Below are positions 19,652 to 27,540 of a stretch of DNA of 36,752 nt, piece by piece. Both the position numbers and the translations under genes were made by a program. The DNA comes from Bacillota bacterium (lineage in GTDB: Bacteria > Bacillota > Proteinivoracia > UBA4975). Position 1 is the stretch's first letter; each line of letters begins with the position of its first letter. The notes beneath the pieces are model-generated. The model did not search any database. It was not told the DNA's origin and saw only the letters and a program-made list of their open reading frames with translations. The DNA lies in NCBI GenBank assembly GCA_012523545.1, contig JAAYIH010000049.1, positions 107,841 through 144,592 of the forward strand. Direction: 5' to 3'.

Positions 19652-21466
19652 TTGGATTTTTTAATGGAATTTTACTTCCGGGGCCTGACCGGCAAACAAA
19701 CGCAAAAAGCGTACGACTTTGCCACAAAAGAATTTAAAGCAGAAATAAACGCGATGCATGTTGAGCAGTACAAGCTGGAAGTGTTTTTCAGCAAGTACAG
19801 GCTTGTGATGTGGTTGCGGCTGGGGGAAGCGGGTTCCGCCGGGCTGAGAAAGAAATTGGCCGGCGCTGTCGGCGTACTGCTGCGCAAGTTTGCGGAGAGT
19901 CTTCCCGAGGTCTGGGCCCGCGTTAACGGCATGGCGACCTTAACTGATAATGGCTTTTTGCCGGTGCAATTTGGGACAATGCAGTCCAAACCGGTAACCC
20001 GGGTCGGAACTGCGCACATACCTTTGCGCAATGCGCATCATTATTGGCGAGAGATGGGAAAACGTAAAGTTCTGGTCGACAACGGGCAGAGGGAAAAAGA
20101 AATCCGCGCCATGCTGTCCCAGGCAGCTGCACAGGCTGGCGGGGAAGTGGTCTCGTCTCCCATTATGAATGACGTTGTCATGACTGCGGAACGTCCTGTG
20201 CTCAACGTCATTACCGTAGATGAAAAATACATAAACCTGCCGGAAACACTCCTCACTATTATTTTGGACCGTAATCTGTGTTTTGCCATACGGTCTCCGG
20301 AAGGCCGTCTGCTCAGCACGGTACTGTATATCAGCAACGCAGCCAGCCGGCGCCCGCGCCTGGCTGCAGATTTGGCCAGAGCGGAAGAAAAATTCGCTGC
20401 TGATTTGGGCATCCCCATCTCACTGCGTCAGCAATGGCTCAGGGATATGCTCTGCCCGAGCGGGCTGGGCAGTATGTGGGAAAAGCAAATGCGCCTGCAA
20501 AAAATTGCCCTGGCCATTGCAGAGCACGCTGAAGCGGGGGAAAATGTTTGCGCTGTGGCCCGGGAGGCTGCGGAATTGGCCAAGCTGGACCTGACCACCG
20601 AAATTTGTCAGCTCTACCCCGAGTTTAGCGGTTATATGGGCGCCCTTATTGCAAGGCACAACGGAGTTGAGGATATGGTCGCCAGTGCCATCGTTGAGCA
20701 TTGGGGTCCGGGTCGGTATTCCCGGGGCTTGCCCCACACCCTGGTGGGGGCTCTGCTGGCCATTGCCGACCGCCTGGACGATATCTGCGGCCACTACTAC
20801 CAGAGTGAATTCCGGTTATCCCACTACCGCGCAGTCAAAACCTGGTTTGACGAAATTATTGCCATTTTGGACAGCGTCGCCCTGGATGTTTCCCTGACCA
20901 GGCTGTTGCGCTTTTCCCTGTCCCTCTATGAATCCCAGGGACTGGTGCCATGGCAGGAAAAAGATCTGGCCAATCTGCTCAAGGTCTTCGTTGACAGGCT
21001 TTATTGGCACCTGGTGGACCGGGACTTTGCCGAAGGTGTGGCCTCGGCTCTGACAGCGATTAACCCGGATAATGTATATTCAACTATGCAAAAAGCCATT
21101 GTGCTGAAGGACGAAAACAACTGCGCCATGGTGGAGAACTGTAAAGAAGCCTGCCGGTTGCTGGACAGGATTTGCGCCAGGGAATACAGCTATCAGGAGG
21201 CTGCCCGGGAATATTTTGAACAGCCTGAGGAAAAAGAGCTCTTCGAGGCATACTTAACGGTTCGGCAAGACGCCGAGGAGCTTATCAAGGCCAGGGATTT
21301 TGCCGGCGCCTTGGCGAGACTGGCCCGGCTAAAAACGCCGCTGTTGCGTTTTGTCAATTCAGTGGACCTGGATACCGAGGACAAACCGGTGCGCTACAAC
21401 AGACTAAGCTTGCTGGCAGAAATTCGCCGCCTCTACCATGCTTTTGCCGATTTTAGCATGTTGTGA
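19652..21466 (+). CDS. Diverged GlyS-like protein (glycyl-tRNA synthetase beta-subunit relative), without alpha subunit
   Basis: An intact 604-residue protein that aligns by eye along its length with the GlyS beta subunit (usually about 690 residues). Retained parts: LPETLLTIILDRNLCF with EGRLLSTVLYISN (196-229); AAELAKLDLTTEICQLYPEF and GYMG (306-330); AIVEHWGP and GALLAIADRLDDICGHY (346-382); and RYNRLSLLAEIRRLYHAFAD near the end. Lost parts: the N-terminal GTEELP (here FRGLTG, 9-14), the HQ.YF motif (RNLCF, 207-211), and PTGS/DPFALRR after the ADKLDTL-like stretch. No glyQ adjoins it and there is no T-box leader. The start is TTG 19652, so the protein begins DFLMEF like DLLLEI of GlyS. It may be repurposed or a fast-evolving synthetase subunit; function uncertain. 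Confidence 0.72.
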   Translation: MDFLMEFYFRGLTGKQTQKAYDFATKEFKAEINAMHVEQYKLEVFFSKYRLVMWLRLGEAGSAGLRKKLAGAVGVLLRKFAESLPEVWARVNGMATLTDNGFLPVQFGTMQSKPVTRVGTAHIPLRNAHHYWREMGKRKVLVDNGQREKEIRAMLSQAAAQAGGEVVSSPIMNDVVMTAERPVLNVITVDEKYINLPETLLTIILDRNLCFAIRSPEGRLLSTVLYISNAASRRPRLAADLARAEEKFAADLGIPISLRQQWLRDMLCPSGLGSMWEKQMRLQKIALAIAEHAEAGENVCAVAREAAELAKLDLTTEICQLYPEFSGYMGALIARHNGVEDMVASAIVEHWGPGRYSRGLPHTLVGALLAIADRLDDICGHYYQSEFRLSHYRAVKTWFDEIIAILDSVALDVSLTRLLRFSLSLYESQGLVPWQEKDLANLLKVFVDRLYWHLVDRDFAEGVASALTAINPDNVYSTMQKAIVLKDENNCAMVENCKEACRLLDRICAREYSYQEAAREYFEQPEEKELFEAYLTVRQDAEELIKARDFAGALARLARLKTPLLRFVNSVDLDTEDKPVRYNRLSLLAEIRRLYHAFADFSML

Positions 21467-21502
21467 GGCGTTAGCCTAAAAAATACCGAGGGAGCATTGG
21501 CT

Positions 21503-21670
21503 TTGAACCGACTGGACAAGATTGAGATCCTGTTAATCAAGATTTTGATGGCGCTGGCCTGCGGCCTGGCCTTTTTTCAGTATGCTGCTGCCCACCCCCG
21601 CTGGTCGCAAATCCTGGTCTTGCTCAACCACATTGAGGGGGCAATATACCAAGGCGGCGGCTGGCCATAG
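21503..21670 (+). CDS. Small one-pass membrane peptide, unknown
   Basis: A 55-codon frame starting with TTG 21503, seven bases after GAGGGAG (21489-21495). It encodes MNRLDKIEI, a hydrophobic segment (LLIKILMALACGLAFFQYAA) and a short tail ending GGGWP. The good ribosome site and the coherent charged-then-hydrophobic pattern support a real gene. I do not recognise a family. It lies 36 bases after the GlyS-like gene on the same strand and could share its transcript. The following 186 bases (21671-21856) hold no gene that I can support, only a weak -10-like TATAGT at 21831. Confidence 0.55.
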   Translation: MNRLDKIEILLIKILMALACGLAFFQYAAAHPRWSQILVLLNHIEGAIYQGGGWP

Positions 21671-21856
21671 ACGGTGCACTATTAAGGCCAGAAAGCGGAC
21701 GGCGGGATGGGCGCGGTCAATGGACATGCTTTCACGGCCGGGGAATATTTGTCTGCCGACGGGGTCCGGGCAGAAAAATTGCTTTCGTTACATAGGATTG
21801 CAGGGTTTTCTTTGTTCTGTGTCGAATTTCTATAGTCGAAGCAAAGGGGGAAACCG

Positions 21857-22528
21857 ATGAAAAACAATACAATTTCCATCGCCTTGGACGGACCGGCTGG
21901 GGTGGGGAAAAGCACTATTGCCAAAGCCCTTGCCCTTGAGCTGGGCTATTCTTATGTGGATACAGGTGCCATGTACCGCGCGGTTACCCTGTTTGCTTTG
22001 GAAAACAATATTCCCATTGATGCCGATCATCAGCAGACCATGCTGGAACTGGCCATGCGCAAAGAATTCCGCTTTATTTTTTCCGACGGTTTATTTCAGG
22101 TGTACTTTGGCGACAGGGACATAACCGATGAAATTCGCAGCCTGGAAGTTACCAGAAACGTCTCTTATGTTGCGGCGCTGCCTGCGGTGCGCGCAGGTAT
22201 GTGCGCTCTGCAGAGGAACATGGCTGCCGATGCCAATGTAGTCATGGAAGGACGGGATATTGGCACCGTGGTGCTGCCCGATGCCACATACAAGTTTTTT
22301 CTCACCGCCTCGGTGGAAATCCGGGCACGGCGCCGTTATCTGGAGCTCAGCGCGCGGGGCATTTCAGTAAGTTTCGAGGACCTTTGTCGGGAAATTGCCG
22401 CCAGGGACAATCTGGACTCTTCTCGATCCCACGCTCCTCTGCGCAAAGCACCCGACGCTGTCGAAATCGATACCACTGACATGAACATAGAAGAAGTGGT
22501 AGCGCGGATTTTATCCTACATGGAATAA
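21857..22528 (+). CDS. cmk: Cytidylate kinase
   Basis: A 223-residue (d)CMP kinase. The P-loop is GPAGVGKST (12-20), YVDTGAMYRAVT is the substrate-binding signature, and VMEGRDIGTVVLPDA with RDNLDSSRSHAPL are the other hallmarks. It supplies CDP/dCDP for nucleotide and phospholipid synthesis. ATG 21857 follows AAAGGGGG (21843-21850). The neighbourhood cmk then S1 is widespread in Firmicutes and beyond. A separate promoter follows its stop. Confidence 0.96.
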   Translation: MKNNTISIALDGPAGVGKSTIAKALALELGYSYVDTGAMYRAVTLFALENNIPIDADHQQTMLELAMRKEFRFIFSDGLFQVYFGDRDITDEIRSLEVTRNVSYVAALPAVRAGMCALQRNMAADANVVMEGRDIGTVVLPDATYKFFLTASVEIRARRRYLELSARGISVSFEDLCREIAARDNLDSSRSHAPLRKAPDAVEIDTTDMNIEEVVARILSYME

Positions 22529-22533
22529 TTTTT

Positions 22534-22562
22534 TTGTTAAATCGCCAAAAATGATATATAAT
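22534..22562 (+). promoter_or_regulatory. Sigma-A promoter of ispH-rpsA
   Basis: TTGTTA (22534-22539) and the perfect TATAAT (22557-22562) are separated by 17 bases. Transcription would begin near 22569, about 22 bases before the GTG start. The site is in the 62-base gap after cmk. Confidence 0.75.
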
Positions 22563-22590
22563 GAATTAGTTAAGGACAGGCGGGAAGACA

Positions 22591-24588
22591 GTGCAAGTCA
22601 GAGTTTCAAAATTTGCCGGGTTTTGTCCCGGCGTCAAGAGGGCGGCCGAAATGGCCCTTAAAGGTGCCGCAGACACAGGCGGCAGCATAGCCACCTACGG
22701 TCCGCTGGTGCACAACAGGGATATGCTGGATTACTTGGCCCAGAGGGGTATCGGCGTTGTAGAGGATATTAAGGCTGCACACCAGGATACTATTGTGGTG
22801 CGCGCCCACGGTATCACTCCTGCGGAAATGGAAGCACTGGAAAGCGCAGGCAAAAAAATTATCGATGCCACCTGCCCCTTTGTCAGCCGCATTCATAAAA
22901 TTGCCAGTTCCCTGGAAGACAGGTATCTGTTCATCGTAGGCGACCCGCATCATCCCGAGGTAAAGGGAATTGCCGGCTGGGCGCGCTACGGTTGCGCTGT
23001 CGTTCCCGATGAACAAACGGCCCAAACTGTCGAGGCAGAGCTGCCGGTGGCAGTGGTGGTCCAGACAACTTTTGCAGTGGACAGATTTCAGCGCATCCTG
23101 GAGATACTAAAGCAAAGGTTTGCCGACATCTTAGTATTTGATACAATTTGCCCGGCAACCCTGGAACGCCAACGGGAAGTGGCTGAAATCAGCAGGCAAT
23201 CTGATTTAATGCTGGTCATTGGCGGCAAATCCAGTGCCAATACCCGCAAATTGGTGGAAATATGTTTGCAATCCGGTGTCGAGACACATCACATACAGTC
23301 AGCTGCAGACATAAACCCTGGGTGGTTTCACAGCAAAAAAGCCGTGGGAATTGCCGCAGGTGCTTCGACTCCGGAATGGATTATAAGGGAGGTTGTTGAA
23401 ATGGTTATGGAAACTAACAATGAGGGCATCGAAGAGGTAAAGGAGGACACCAACGCAAACGCAATCTTGGAGCAGGACAGCAAACCCTTGGCGGTTGGCG
23501 ATATAGTCGTTGGCAAAGTCGTTCAGGTTAACCCCGATGAAGTACTTGTCGATGTCGGCCATAAGATGGAGGGACTGATTCGCAAGGAAGAGCTCTCCTT
23601 CCGCACTGTGGAGCATTGCGAAGAGCTGGTAAACGTTGGCGACGAGCTGGAAGCCGAAGTTATTCGGCTCACCGATGACCTGCTTGAACTCTCGGTGCGC
23701 AAGGTTACCCAGGCCAAGGCCTGGAACATGGTAAAAGAGGCCTTTGAAAACCAGACCCCGGTAACCGGCAAGGTTGTCGAAGTGGTCAAGGGCGGCCTCA
23801 TCGTCGACCTGGGTTTGCGGGGATTCATGCCCGCCTCACTGGTGGATCTGCGCTTTGTCGAAGACCTTTCGCAATTTGTCGGCCAGGAAGTAACTGTAAT
23901 GGTTATTGAACTGGAACGCCGGCGCAACAAGGTCATAGTGTCGAGAAAGGCGTACTTGATGCGGGAGGCCGAGGAAAAGAAGGCCCGGACCCTGGCCAAT
24001 CTGAAAGAAGGGACAGTGGTCCCGGGCATCGTCAGACGCCTGACCAATTTTGGCGCCTTTGTCGATATCGGCGGCATCGACGGCTTGATCCACATCTCTG
24101 AACTGGCCCACTATCGCGTTGAACATCCCAGTGAAGTGTTGCAAGAGAATCAGGAGATTGAAGTATATGTCCTTAAAGTGGATAAGGAAGCCGAGCGGGT
24201 TTCCCTCAGCCTCAAGCAAACGCTGCCCGATCCCTGGTCAGAAGTGGCCAGCAAATTCAAGCCCGGCGCAATAGTGGAGGGCAAGGTTGTCCGCCTGGCT
24301 GACTTCGGGGCATTTGTGGAATTGATTCCCGGTGTCGACGGCCTTGTTCACGTCTCGCAAATTTCCGACGAGCACGTGGAAAAACCCGAAGATGTACTCA
24401 GCGTCGGCCAGGCAGTTAAGGTCAAGATTCTGGACATGGATATCGAGGCCAAGCGTATCAGCCTCAGCATGCGGGAAGCCACGAGAACTGCCGCCAAGCC
24501 AATGAGGGAAGAACCTTTTGAAACTACCATAGGCGCAACCATTGGCGAACGCCTGGGCAACATCTTCGAAAGCAATGAAGGTGAATAA
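22591..24588 (+). CDS. ispH-rpsA: IspH-RpsA fusion: HMBPP reductase joined to ribosomal protein S1
   Basis: A 665-residue two-part protein. Residues 1-270 are IspH, the [4Fe-4S] enzyme making IPP and DMAPP in the MEP pathway; cluster cysteines are C12 (GFCPGVKRA), C95 (DATCPF) and C187 (DTICPAT), with substrate histidines in HNRDM, RAHG and GDPHHPE. Residues about 300-640 hold four S1 RNA-binding domains, each beginning like VVGKVVQV, VTGKVVEV, VPGIVRRL or VEGKVVRL. This fusion is known from several Clostridia. The start is GTG 22591 with a weak GGCGGGAA site. A strong internal ribosome site precedes Met271, so free S1 may also be made. It overlaps fni by 14 bases. Confidence 0.94.
   Translation: MQVRVSKFAGFCPGVKRAAEMALKGAADTGGSIATYGPLVHNRDMLDYLAQRGIGVVEDIKAAHQDTIVVRAHGITPAEMEALESAGKKIIDATCPFVSRIHKIASSLEDRYLFIVGDPHHPEVKGIAGWARYGCAVVPDEQTAQTVEAELPVAVVVQTTFAVDRFQRILEILKQRFADILVFDTICPATLERQREVAEISRQSDLMLVIGGKSSANTRKLVEICLQSGVETHHIQSAADINPGWFHSKKAVGIAAGASTPEWIIREVVEMVMETNNEGIEEVKEDTNANAILEQDSKPLAVGDIVVGKVVQVNPDEVLVDVGHKMEGLIRKEELSFRTVEHCEELVNVGDELEAEVIRLTDDLLELSVRKVTQAKAWNMVKEAFENQTPVTGKVVEVVKGGLIVDLGLRGFMPASLVDLRFVEDLSQFVGQEVTVMVIELERRRNKVIVSRKAYLMREAEEKKARTLANLKEGTVVPGIVRRLTNFGAFVDIGGIDGLIHISELAHYRVEHPSEVLQENQEIEVYVLKVDKEAERVSLSLKQTLPDPWSEVASKFKPGAIVEGKVVRLADFGAFVELIPGVDGLVHVSQISDEHVEKPEDVLSVGQAVKVKILDMDIEAKRISLSMREATRTAAKPMREEPFETTIGATIGERLGNIFESNEGE
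23385..23403 (+). promoter_or_regulatory. Internal ribosome binding site and start codon for S1 alone
   Basis: AAGGGAGGT (23385-23393) lies eight bases before an in-frame ATG (23401-23403), exactly between the IspH and S1 parts of the fusion. It is stronger than the site of the fusion itself. Initiation here would give a 395-residue S1 with its four RNA-binding domains. This is a sequence prediction only. Confidence 0.5.
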
Positions 24589-25633
24589 GCTTAGACAACA
24601 AAGAAAAAAAGAACATCTGCTCCTCGCCCGCCGAGGAGCCAGATGTTCTTTTGCTAGTTTGTTCTCCGACATCCGGTTGCCCCACAATTGCCTCACCGAG
24701 GTCAACCCTCATGATGTGGATTTGCGCGCCACTCTGTGCGGTTATTCCGTGGCAGCCCCCCTGTACCTCAATGCCATGACCGGCGGCACTTTGGCGGCAG
24801 AGCATGTCAACCGGCAATTGGCCCGGGCAGCGGCAAAGTTCAATCTGCCCATTGCGGTGGGTTCTCAAAGTTCCGGCCTCCGGAGCCGGGGGTTACGCTT
24901 TACGTATCAAGTGGTACGCAAGTACAATCCCCACGGTCTGATTATGGCCAACTTAAGCGCCCACGCCTCACTGCGGGAAGCCCGGGCGGCTGTGGAAATG
25001 CTGGAGGCCCAAATTCTGCAGTTGCACCTCAACCCCGTTCAGGAATTTATTATGCCGGAAGGGGAATGCATCCCTCCGGGACTGGTGGACAATATTGCCG
25101 ACATCTGTGCCGGTCTGTCCGTTCCAGTACTGGTCAAAGAGGTGGGCTTTGGAATTGGCTCAGCCCAGGCAAAAATCCTCGCCGCGGCCGGCGTCAAAGC
25201 CATTGATGTAAGCGGCAGCGGGGGCACCAATTTTGCCCGGATTGAAGGGCGGCGCAATGCAAGTACGTGGTGGAAGCCCCTGGCCGACTGGGGTCTGCCT
25301 ACGCCATTGTGCCTGATTGACCTGGCCGTCAACGCATCCGACCTGGAGTACCTCGCTTCCGGAGGAGTCGACGACGGCATCAGGGCGTTAAAATGCCTGG
25401 CGTTGGGCGCCGGGGCCGTAGGCATTGCCGGAGCGGTGCTCAGAGCCCTGCCTGCCGGCGTTGAGGATTTTTTGTCCGCTTACCTGCGCCAGTTGCGTGT
25501 GGGCATGGCTCTTCTGGGCGCAGCGGCAGTTGCCGATTTAAGAACGATTCCCCTTTATATTACAGGCACTTTACGGGACCTGGCACTGGCCAGGGGCATT
25601 GACCCTGCATTTTTTGGCACGCGAGGCGGTTAG
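24575..25633 (+). CDS. fni: Type 2 isopentenyl-diphosphate isomerase (FMN-dependent)
   Basis: A 352-residue flavoenzyme interconverting IPP and DMAPP, the products of the IspH half encoded just upstream. Signatures: QRKKEHLLL at the N-terminus, APLYLNAMTGG, VGSQSSGLR, HLNPVQEFIMPEGE (glutamine and glutamate of the active site), VLVKEVGFGI, IDVSGSGGTNFARIE and the FMN phosphate site near SGGVDDGIRALKCLALGA. The start is ATG 24575 (GTG 24581 is possible); both overlap the end of the fusion gene and the ribosome site is weak. A 20-bp terminator-like hairpin lies in codons 11-26, so expression may depend on read-through. Confidence 0.9.
   Translation: MKVNKLRQQRKKEHLLLARRGARCSFASLFSDIRLPHNCLTEVNPHDVDLRATLCGYSVAAPLYLNAMTGGTLAAEHVNRQLARAAAKFNLPIAVGSQSSGLRSRGLRFTYQVVRKYNPHGLIMANLSAHASLREARAAVEMLEAQILQLHLNPVQEFIMPEGECIPPGLVDNIADICAGLSVPVLVKEVGFGIGSAQAKILAAAGVKAIDVSGSGGTNFARIEGRRNASTWWKPLADWGLPTPLCLIDLAVNASDLEYLASGGVDDGIRALKCLALGAGAVGIAGAVLRALPAGVEDFLSAYLRQLRVGMALLGAAAVADLRTIPLYITGTLRDLALARGIDPAFFGTRGG
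24607..24652 (+). terminator. Terminator-like hairpin inside the start of fni
   Basis: The arm at 24607-24626 (AAAAGAACATCTGCTCCTCG) pairs over 20 base pairs with 24632-24652, with one bulged C and a five-base loop CCCGC. The 3' arm ends TTCTTTT. It is 19 bases after the rpsA stop, where a terminator for ispH-rpsA would be expected, yet it lies inside fni coding sequence. The A-rich 5' side would give a T-run on the other strand as well. Confidence 0.7.
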
Positions 25634-25644
25634 CCTCTTTTTTT
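25623..25644 (+). terminator. Short terminator after fni
   Basis: GAGGC (25623-25627) pairs with GCCTC (25633-25637) around GGTTA and is followed by seven T (25638-25644). The stem is short but GC-rich; it overlaps the fni stop codon. Confidence 0.6.
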
Positions 25645-25709
25645 ATGGGAATACCAGGAGCAGCAGCGGGAAAAATAGTGAGGAGACTTCAGCTCGAGGT
25701 GGTGTGCAG

Positions 25710-26363
25710 GTGACTCCTTTTTTGCTCACGGGCCTGGCGGTTGTTATCTATCTTGGCTTGCTGCAGCGAACTCTGGACCGAATGCGCCTCAGCGACAGAG
25801 CTGCCCTGGTAATCATTGCGTTGATGTTGGCGGGAACATGGCTGCCCGACGTCAAGATTGGCCTGCTCAGCATAAATCTGGGCAGCACCCTGGTGCCTCT
25901 GGGTTTGGCGGTATATTTAATCGGCACCGCCGACAGGTTGCAGGAGCAGGTGCGGGCATTGGCCGCCATTGCAGCCAGCACCATTGCGGTGCTGTTGTTG
26001 GACTGGGTGTTGCCCCAGGAACCGGGCGCAATGTTTATCGAGCCCATGTATGCCTATGGCCTGGCTGCGGGGATTATTGGCTACCTGGCCGGCCGGTCGC
26101 GGCGTTCTGCCTTTCTGGCGGGAATGCTGGGCATCCTGCTGGCAGATACCATCATCGTTTTGCGGCAATTACCCCTGCAAAGCGCCTACCGGATTGGAGG
26201 CGGTATTTTTGACTCAGCTCTGATTGCGGGGATAATTGCCGTGGGCATTGCCGAACTGGTGGGGGAAACCCGGGAATTTGTCGCTCCTGACAAAGGTAAA
26301 AGCAAAATCGCTTGGCTGGATGAGAAGCGCCGGGAAAAGTACAGGAAAAAGAACGGGCGGTAA
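25710..26363 (+). CDS. DUF1614-like multi-pass membrane protein
   Basis: A 217-residue membrane protein with about six hydrophobic segments. The order of LSINLGSTLVPLGLAVYLI, GMLGILLADTIIVLR and RIGGGIFDSALIAGIIAVGIAEL resembles the DUF1614 family, which has similar NxGGxxxP, GTLGxLIGAD and SIGGAGTFDGI stretches. The cytoplasmic tail is basic (WLDEKRREKYRKKNGR). GTG 25710 is chosen because GAGGTGG (25696-25702) is seven bases upstream; the longer frame starts within fni. It ends two bases before the YIEGIA gene, so the two are probably co-expressed. Function unknown. Confidence 0.7.
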   Translation: MTPFLLTGLAVVIYLGLLQRTLDRMRLSDRAALVIIALMLAGTWLPDVKIGLLSINLGSTLVPLGLAVYLIGTADRLQEQVRALAAIAASTIAVLLLDWVLPQEPGAMFIEPMYAYGLAAGIIGYLAGRSRRSAFLAGMLGILLADTIIVLRQLPLQSAYRIGGGIFDSALIAGIIAVGIAELVGETREFVAPDKGKSKIAWLDEKRREKYRKKNGR

Positions 26364-26365
26364 CC

Positions 26366-27298
26366 ATGGCAGACAATTTCAGCTCTATTGTCCTGGCCGC
26401 TATATTGGGTGGCGCACTTCGTTTCCTGCTTCTGCGCTCCGATTACCGCCAATACCCCACATATCCCCATGGCTATGTCTCACATCTGGCCCTGGGCTTT
26501 ATTGCTGCCGCCCTGGGAGCGGTGGCTCTACCGGCGTTGCTGGAGCAGGAATACGTGGCGGTTACATTCCTGTCTTTGGCAGCGCAACAATTTAGGGATA
26601 TTCGCAGCATGGAGAGGGAAACCCTGACCAAACTTGATGCCAGGGAACTGGTGCCCCGGGGCGAACATTACATTGAGGGAATTGCCAGGACTTTTGAAGC
26701 CCGCAATTACCTGGTCATGGGTTGCACGCTGATTATCAGCGCCACAGACCTTTGGTTGCTGCGGGAGTGCTCACCCTGGCTGCGGGGTTGCGGTCTCCTG
26801 TTGACCGCTCTGTTGCTGTACATGGCGGTGCGCAATGTCATGGAAGGGAAAAGGGTGGAACACCTGGCGACCATAAGGCCGGGAAAAATCATCTTTAAAG
26901 GGGCAAATGTATTTGTTGATGATATTCACTTTATGAACCTGGGTCTGGATGAAGCCAAGGCCGAATTCCTAAAAAAGGGGATGGGAGTGGTCCTGGAACC
27001 CAAAGACATCGATGCTTCAGCGACACTGGCCAACATCGGCCAACGGCAGGCCATAGCGCACATATGCGCCAAGTTGCTGGGCATCTATAAAGATGTGGAT
27101 ACGCCTGAATTTACCCCTTTAGTGCGCCGGGATGTAAAAACGGGCAGACTGGGCCTGCTCATCATTCCCGCCACCAGGGATTGGGATGCCCTGTTGGATG
27201 CGGTGAAAAGAGTTCCGGTACTGGAGGGGTCCATTTCCCGTCCCAGCAGATCCAAAGCCGGAAGAAAGCGGGGAGATTATGAGCACCAGTCTCAATAA
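26366..27298 (+). CDS. YIEGIA family membrane protein
   Basis: A 310-residue protein named after the YIEGIA motif, present here at residues 102-107 (GEHYIEGIARTFEARNYLVM). Hydrophobic segments are at about 8-24, 40-60, 112-128 and 137-153. The C-terminal half is soluble, with LGLDEAKAEFLKKGMG and LLIIPATRDWDALLDA. The family occurs in spore-forming Firmicutes; its mechanism is unknown to me. It overlaps the small partner gene by 20 bases. The ATG at 26366 is the only sensible start. Confidence 0.85.
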   Translation: MADNFSSIVLAAILGGALRFLLLRSDYRQYPTYPHGYVSHLALGFIAAALGAVALPALLEQEYVAVTFLSLAAQQFRDIRSMERETLTKLDARELVPRGEHYIEGIARTFEARNYLVMGCTLIISATDLWLLRECSPWLRGCGLLLTALLLYMAVRNVMEGKRVEHLATIRPGKIIFKGANVFVDDIHFMNLGLDEAKAEFLKKGMGVVLEPKDIDASATLANIGQRQAIAHICAKLLGIYKDVDTPEFTPLVRRDVKTGRLGLLIIPATRDWDALLDAVKRVPVLEGSISRPSRSKAGRKRGDYEHQSQ

Positions 27299-27482
27299 AG
27301 TAGTGTTGGCCACCATTGTGTTGCCGCACTCCAAAGATCTTGTATTGTCGGGCGGAGCGGGCCCTGTTTTTGTGGCGGCCAATAAAGAAGAGCAGCAGCG
27401 GCTGGCCTTGTACATGTCCCGGATAACCGAAGGAGTAGTTCATGACTTGGAAAACGGCGTCCTGGTCGTTGTCAAACATTGA
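27279..27482 (+). CDS. Small partner protein of YIEGIA (capping complex subunit type)
   Basis: A 67-residue soluble protein. The pattern VVLATIVLPHSKDLVLSGGAGPVFVAANKEEQ..LALYMSRITEGVVHDLENGVLVVVKH fits the small family annotated elsewhere as the capping complex subunit for YIEGIA. ATG 27279 lies inside the end of the YIEGIA gene behind GGGGAG, so translation is coupled. The name comes from memory of family annotation; a direct biochemical role is not known to me. Confidence 0.75.
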   Translation: MSTSLNKVVLATIVLPHSKDLVLSGGAGPVFVAANKEEQQRLALYMSRITEGVVHDLENGVLVVVKH

Positions 27483-27540
27483 CCGGGTAATCATAAAATT
27501 TGACATAATTCCCGAAAAAACTCGCTAAGTCGGTGATACT

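Noticed and set aside
19600-19660. T-box riboswitch ahead of the GlyS-like gene
   Set aside because: There is one base between recO and the gene, and no T-box sequence or hairpin in the end of recO.
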